From Corticium candelabrum (lineage: Eukaryota; Porifera; Homoscleromorpha; Homosclerophorida; Plakinidae): a stretch of DNA of 64,000 bases. Shown piece after piece: positions 63,601 to 64,000 of this stretch; the stretch's first letter is position 1; each line of letters opens with the position of its first letter. The DNA lies in NCBI RefSeq assembly GCF_963422355.1, contig NC_085105.1:4866151-4930150 (forward strand), in the 5' to 3' direction. Below the pieces are notes generated by a model. That model was not told where the DNA came from and made no database searches. It was given only the letters and a program-made list of their open reading frames with translations. Position numbers and translations under genes: made by a program.

Positions 63601-63675
63601 GTGCGAACACCACTGCAGACAACTGAATATGTCCAAGTTGTAATTTATGATCATATTACACGAAGGAAAACTTAA
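40255..63675 (+). CDS. CFAP299: CFAP299 (C4orf22) orthologue, complete, 9 exons
   Basis: Exons: 40255-40362, 40429-40559, 40622-40715, 45292-45330, 45394-45432, 45501-45565, 45637-45691, 45765-45839, 63577-63675. All introns are GT..AG, phases join, and the total is 705 nt (234 codons plus TAA), matching the roughly 233-residue human protein. Diagnostic blocks: [70 protein letters not shown], and the C-terminal [13 protein letters not shown]. The family is a cilia and flagella-associated protein linked to sperm flagellum and ciliary function. Exons 4 and 5 are only 39 nt each. The start at 40255 was chosen because it matches the family N-terminus; an in-frame ATG at 40231 would read through the X-box-like motif. 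The final intron is 17.7 kb and full of retroelements. Confidence 0.96.
41226..41298. repeat. 73-bp palindromic element
   Basis: TAGTCTCGCGTAGCCAGACC and its near-perfect inverse (GGTCTGGCTATGCGAGACTA) flank a 33-bp loop in CFAP299 intron 3. Single arms recur near 24134 (TAGCCTCGCATTGCCAGACC) and, shortened, near 29345. Confidence 0.7.
41699..41842. repeat. Near-perfect 58-bp-arm hairpin
   Basis: The arms 41699-41756 and 41783-41842 are inverted copies with two substitutions and one indel by eye, around a 26-bp loop. It could be a foldback element or a hairpin RNA precursor. It lies in CFAP299 intron 3. Confidence 0.8.
42234..42311 (+). repeat. Two 39-bp tandem units
   Basis: CATCCATAGACATGTTTGTC... 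is repeated directly with three or four differences at the unit ends. Confidence 0.8.
42312..44929. other. CFAP299 intron 3, unremarkable part
   Basis: Short ORFs up to 98 codons occur (42945-43453, 44116-44692) but show no domain, splice chain or motif I recognise; they are treated as chance. Confidence 0.4.
44930..45108. repeat. Degenerate short tandem repeat (GCAGTGACTC-like)
   Basis: Many 10-bp units around GCAGTGACTC/GCCATGACTC occur in loose register, in CFAP299 intron 3 about 180 bp before exon 4. Confidence 0.6.
45840..46984. other. Start of CFAP299 intron 8, nothing recognised
   Basis: Short ORFs on both strands (for example 45778-46092 and 46416-46721) overlap each other and show no family features. 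The first overlaps exon 8 in another frame. Confidence 0.4.
46985..47130 (-). repeat. Possible LINE 3' tail (minus strand)
   Basis: The reverse complement reads GCCCCAAGAGGGAACTGTAC... then AAATAAATAAATCATTCAAT, which looks like a 3' UTR ending in a short tandem tail. No RT is attached. Confidence 0.3.
47466..47974. repeat. GT/TA and AGAT microsatellites 5' of the LINE array
   Basis: (GT)n passes into (TA)n at 47466-47524, with further TA tracts near 47775-47809 and 47920-47950. An (AGAT)n run at 47950-47974 abuts the truncated LINE copy. The stretch between the tracts has no recognisable gene. Confidence 0.85.
47975..49362 (+). pseudogene. 5'-truncated copy 1 of the tandem RLE LINE
   Basis: The last 402 codons (from the end of the RT to the endonuclease stop at 49184) plus the complete 3' UTR are present, in frame and near-identical to copies 2 and 3. 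One coding difference was noticed: ACG at about 48427 where the others have ATG. The upstream edge lies inside an AGAT microsatellite, with short overlap between the repeat (GATATTG) and the element (TTATTG). This is typical of 5' truncation during target-primed reverse transcription. It has no zinc fingers and no catalytic FADD. Confidence 0.9.
49379..52801 (+). CDS. R2/NeSL/HERO-like LINE polyprotein (ZnF-RT-RLE), array copy 2
   Basis: An intact 1140-codon ORF. Two N-terminal CCHC-type zinc fingers (about residues 7-25 and 98-118) precede a strongly basic stretch (243-276). The reverse transcriptase spans about residues 400-740, with PKPGK/FRPIAL blocks, motif A Asp at 538 in [19 protein letters not shown] near 597-603 and the catalytic FADD at 640-643. 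A CCHC knuckle (CPLC...H....C, 960-976) is followed by a restriction-like endonuclease core, PDIVVWN at 1032 and MLELSVP near 1047-1053. This order identifies a single-ORF LINE of the RLE-encoding group; it nicks DNA and primes reverse transcription there. The clade within the group is not resolved. No frameshift or stop is present, so it is potentially active. Confidence 0.9.
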   Translation: MSKQRSCPFCNKLYAVLGRHIHSCHERKGRPYSEFIAGRGASTVQLSPPTVNEIVGLHLESSRMSLVAASLSPEHDSNHRVRAPSVKSSGRHFVMRSCPSCLKSFKRLDVHLNRSSKCSYVKLSTGNNAMSEQAITGSTSSNILTDVTRSPRGAACAPMEKTSFSEPPEVQNLGNNTTEFPLLRRLKLPTCDHEWNTADIYFASSVVPLVCSYIDPDEANDILVKGIFNYFSNTFGVSASQRKRTKRHASNLAQRLRVAKRENRLAQKALRRAKKSLNMSKDDLLSLVAALRKSVRSLQKMKRLQMKANFQRQSKFQQRDISSNFWKFAKQILRSDQNEVSPSFTQTTAYDYLRSAYSASSPRNCFDYPEWLKHRDAPSFPMGDLVITEKDIYDKIKCARSDSAPCPLDQISYKLLKRCPSLTVGLLHIYNLCIQQCRVPRLWQCAVIKLIPKPGKSIPSDPSTFRPIALTSVVGKVFTSFIKDTLFKHLISNGYLDTSIQKGFINHVSGCQEHQFKLVEAIRDAKANQRLQTILWIDLRNAFGSVDHNLIRFAMSHYNCGDMVTNLISNIYCGLRAVICTDDWCTSNFPYEVGVFQGDPLSVAIFDMVFNLYTDALESLALTCAYQFSSVAQNSFLCSFADDAVVVTRGPHEINAVCKRTDQFLEWSGLEVNAAKCSTFSRRRLIHPTVFDPEISIQGQKIPFLSHKKSYKYLGLPIASDLSHADISRELLETTKNLLNKVDQTAVSRMNKCLLYKRAVLPRLSWLLSIASIPLSWIEQSLDSVVTKFLKKWVGLAHSAAVSRLFLNTKNGGLQLGQPSDSFKRLQSCNLLRFTKSNDECLRALATIKISRETELSSTRFSAGSFLATLDTSPGCLQSKIKNIKKTIMESSNNRHLSHLTSLSVQGQAARFKDVEAEHFALSLKSLPDDLFKWAINGLQDTLPSATNLQLWKKISCNQCPLCHQPQSLCHVLNACPSLLDRGLYKQRHDNTLRLFVDFLKRHLSQQFSIVADLPESVYNFPVDITCTCLRPDIVVWNAVLKKAWMLELSVPFETVVEETKARKERRYAQLVKDANHQYKTELLHLLVGSRGLIFPETRRAVCMLCKPLQRDLDDLFQAVIHSTLKDSFRCWLARRDNIS
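52996..56418 (+). CDS. R2/NeSL/HERO-like LINE polyprotein (ZnF-RT-RLE), array copy 3
   Basis: A second intact 1140-codon ORF whose protein is identical to that of the upstream copy, offset by exactly 3617 bp. All motifs described for copy 2 are retained, including FADD and the PD..E endonuclease core. Its 3' UTR differs from copies 1 and 2: an insertion in the T-tract after the stop codon, T to C in the CATTTG(T/C)GATG stretch, and CCTTCC in place of CCTTTC at the end. It is followed directly by an ATATAG microsatellite, which marks the end of the array. Confidence 0.9.
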   Translation: MSKQRSCPFCNKLYAVLGRHIHSCHERKGRPYSEFIAGRGASTVQLSPPTVNEIVGLHLESSRMSLVAASLSPEHDSNHRVRAPSVKSSGRHFVMRSCPSCLKSFKRLDVHLNRSSKCSYVKLSTGNNAMSEQAITGSTSSNILTDVTRSPRGAACAPMEKTSFSEPPEVQNLGNNTTEFPLLRRLKLPTCDHEWNTADIYFASSVVPLVCSYIDPDEANDILVKGIFNYFSNTFGVSASQRKRTKRHASNLAQRLRVAKRENRLAQKALRRAKKSLNMSKDDLLSLVAALRKSVRSLQKMKRLQMKANFQRQSKFQQRDISSNFWKFAKQILRSDQNEVSPSFTQTTAYDYLRSAYSASSPRNCFDYPEWLKHRDAPSFPMGDLVITEKDIYDKIKCARSDSAPCPLDQISYKLLKRCPSLTVGLLHIYNLCIQQCRVPRLWQCAVIKLIPKPGKSIPSDPSTFRPIALTSVVGKVFTSFIKDTLFKHLISNGYLDTSIQKGFINHVSGCQEHQFKLVEAIRDAKANQRLQTILWIDLRNAFGSVDHNLIRFAMSHYNCGDMVTNLISNIYCGLRAVICTDDWCTSNFPYEVGVFQGDPLSVAIFDMVFNLYTDALESLALTCAYQFSSVAQNSFLCSFADDAVVVTRGPHEINAVCKRTDQFLEWSGLEVNAAKCSTFSRRRLIHPTVFDPEISIQGQKIPFLSHKKSYKYLGLPIASDLSHADISRELLETTKNLLNKVDQTAVSRMNKCLLYKRAVLPRLSWLLSIASIPLSWIEQSLDSVVTKFLKKWVGLAHSAAVSRLFLNTKNGGLQLGQPSDSFKRLQSCNLLRFTKSNDECLRALATIKISRETELSSTRFSAGSFLATLDTSPGCLQSKIKNIKKTIMESSNNRHLSHLTSLSVQGQAARFKDVEAEHFALSLKSLPDDLFKWAINGLQDTLPSATNLQLWKKISCNQCPLCHQPQSLCHVLNACPSLLDRGLYKQRHDNTLRLFVDFLKRHLSQQFSIVADLPESVYNFPVDITCTCLRPDIVVWNAVLKKAWMLELSVPFETVVEETKARKERRYAQLVKDANHQYKTELLHLLVGSRGLIFPETRRAVCMLCKPLQRDLDDLFQAVIHSTLKDSFRCWLARRDNIS
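56597..56914. repeat. (ATATAG)n, then (GA)n-(GGGA)n-(GA)n tract
   Basis: The ATATAG repeat (about 56597-56627) marks the end of the LINE array. A polypurine run of about 200 bp follows at 56712-56914: GA, then about 30 units of GGGA, then GA. Long ORFs through it on both strands are artefacts of the simple repeat. Confidence 0.9.
57586..57667. repeat. (CA)n microsatellite
   Basis: About 82 bp of pure CA; the long ORFs through it are artefacts. Confidence 0.95.
57770..59060 (-). pseudogene. APE-type LINE, 5'-truncated 3' half (RT core to C-terminal zinc finger)
   Basis: Reading the minus strand from about 59050: RT blocks [16 protein letters not shown], then YANDAALL, then FTYLGSTI and RRWGD-type C-terminal blocks ([15 protein letters not shown], GGPKKSW), then a CPEC...H..C finger near 57930. 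This order matches the widespread animal LINE family often annotated as craniofacial-development-protein-2-like. The catalytic Y/F-A-D-D is YAND, so the second acidic residue is lost. The reading frame breaks at least once near 58360. The endonuclease half is missing. It lies in the last CFAP299 intron, opposite to the gene. Confidence 0.75.
59463..62720 (+). mobile_element. Degenerate Gypsy-like LTR retrotransposon with short LTRs
   Basis: Direct repeats at 59463-59572 and 62617-62720 start TGTAGTATTGTAGTGTGG and end CATTCTRCA, giving LTRs of about 105-110 bp. The flanks CACAT and CACGT look like a 5-bp target duplication with one change. Inside, in order, are a gag-like block (59640-60120), a protease remnant with NTDAA in place of DTGA (about 60450), the start of an RT (60760-60960), an integrase zinc-binding segment (HEGHPG...VWWPG, 61180-61260), the integrase core (SRFPE, SDNSPQF, 61330-61620) and an integrase tail (61873-62257). 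Most of the RT is deleted and the frame is broken many times. A TGG soon after the 5' LTR may be the primer-binding site; this is weak. It is inactive. Confidence 0.75.
61625..61872 (+). pseudogene. rnl: Mitochondrial-type LSU rRNA fragment (NUMT) inside the LTR element
   Basis: The stretch reads like the 5' domain of a bacterial or mitochondrial 23S-like rRNA: TTTCCGTAGGGGGAAACCCA, then GGGAATTAAACATTTTAGTACC, then AAAGAAAATCAGCGAGATTCC, then TTAGTAGCAGCGAGCGAAAA. These line up in order with the corresponding E. coli 23S segments recalled from general knowledge. It replaces the integrase segment between the YP.SNG block and the (Y/G)RTTPL-like block. Animal mitochondrial origin is inferred from AT-richness and context. 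The right edge (61830-61872) is uncertain. Confidence 0.75.
62787..63122 (+). repeat. Dispersed repeat family, copy C, with internal duplication
   Basis: TTTGCACTGAATCCACCTAC and GTACACGGGAAGTATGTCAA near 62875-62935 match copies A and B. The block GGACACTCGGTTRCATTTTC occurs twice, at 62787 and 63077. Confidence 0.65.
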
Positions 63676-63819
63676 TATTTCAGCGTACAAACCATAATAG
63701 TCAGAAAATGCATAGTCCAATATTGACCTTGTTCTAAATATAACAAAAATACTTAGCAACAGCTGCGTAGTGTTTCATTCTTATCTTAGATGACGTGTCA
63801 GTCACACTCCCACCTAACA

Positions 63820-63948
63820 TCAACTTTGCAATATTGCAACTGCCTCTAAGATCGAAGGCTGCTGCTCCATGATTCGCTGCAGTAGCAAATTGGCATAACC
63901 TTGAAGGTTGAAGTTGTTGCGCTCTTTCTCTCGAAGCTCCTGAAGCAT
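63820..63948 (-). CDS. Terminal coding exon, Rab11-FIP-like (class II type) C-terminus, partial gene
   Basis: Reading the minus strand, an AG acceptor at 63949-63950 precedes an open segment of 42 codons ending in TGA (63820-63822). The sequence includes ELREKERNNFNLQ, LLLQRIMEQQPSILE and a short tail. This resembles the Rab-binding domain at the extreme C-terminus of Rab11 family-interacting proteins, where a coiled coil leads into a (Y)..(L/I)(L)..I(L/M)...P.ILE motif; class II proteins (FIP3/FIP4/Nuf) end this way. These effectors link Rab11 recycling endosomes to motors and cytokinesis. Only one exon lies in the window; the rest is to the right. The gene is convergent with CFAP299, with 144 bp between stop codons. 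Family assignment rests on a short motif and could be wrong; that this is a real exon is more certain. Confidence 0.5.
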   Translation of the reverse strand: MLQELREKERNNFNLQGYANLLLQRIMEQQPSILEAVAILQS

Positions 63949-64000
63949 CTGCAACAGAGGTGCACTTTGCAACAAACTATAAAACTGTATGCTCAATGAG

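Overview
This is nuclear DNA of an early-branching animal, most likely a sponge; the clade is an inference. Two complete intron-containing genes with clear animal orthologues can be assembled exon by exon, all with GT..AG introns. The DNA is AT-rich, full of small terminal-inverted-repeat (TIR) elements, several non-LTR and LTR retroelements and dinucleotide microsatellites. It also carries a mitochondrial-type large-subunit rRNA fragment. There are no bacterial operons.

Layout. 1-17 kb: intergenic, with no host gene I can support. It holds a TIR element with reiterated ends (6.0-6.75 kb), a long-TIR element flanked by TTAA (7.2-8.46 kb), a small TA-flanked element (9.6-9.84 kb) and a hAT element whose transposase is split by a nested THAP-domain DNA transposon (11.1-14.3 kb). 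17.1-40.2 kb, minus strand: an 18-exon orthologue of ST7 (551 codons plus stop). Its introns carry a decayed APE-type LINE, two adjacent small elements, a TIR element containing a telomere-like array, a long-TIR element, an RT fragment with a YLDDG motif and two more TIR elements. 40.25-63.68 kb, plus strand: a 9-exon orthologue of the ciliary gene CFAP299 (234 codons plus stop). Its start codon is only 69 bp from that of ST7, and an RFX X-box-like motif lies in the gap. Its last intron is 17.7 kb long and contains a head-to-tail array of 2.3 copies of an R2/NeSL/HERO-like LINE with two intact 1140-codon ORFs. The same intron holds an inverted decayed LINE and a degenerate Gypsy-like LTR element whose integrase is interrupted by the rRNA fragment. 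63.82-63.95 kb, minus strand: the last coding exon of another gene, probably a Rab11-FIP-like protein, convergent with CFAP299.

How the parts relate. ST7 (membrane protein) and CFAP299 (cilium) share one very compact divergent promoter; everything else of note is mobile DNA in introns or flanks. The strongest signals for a second look are the near-identical tandem LINE array bounded by ATAG microsatellites, the bidirectional X-box promoter, the mitochondrial insertion in the LTR element, and the telomere-like array carried inside a TIR element.
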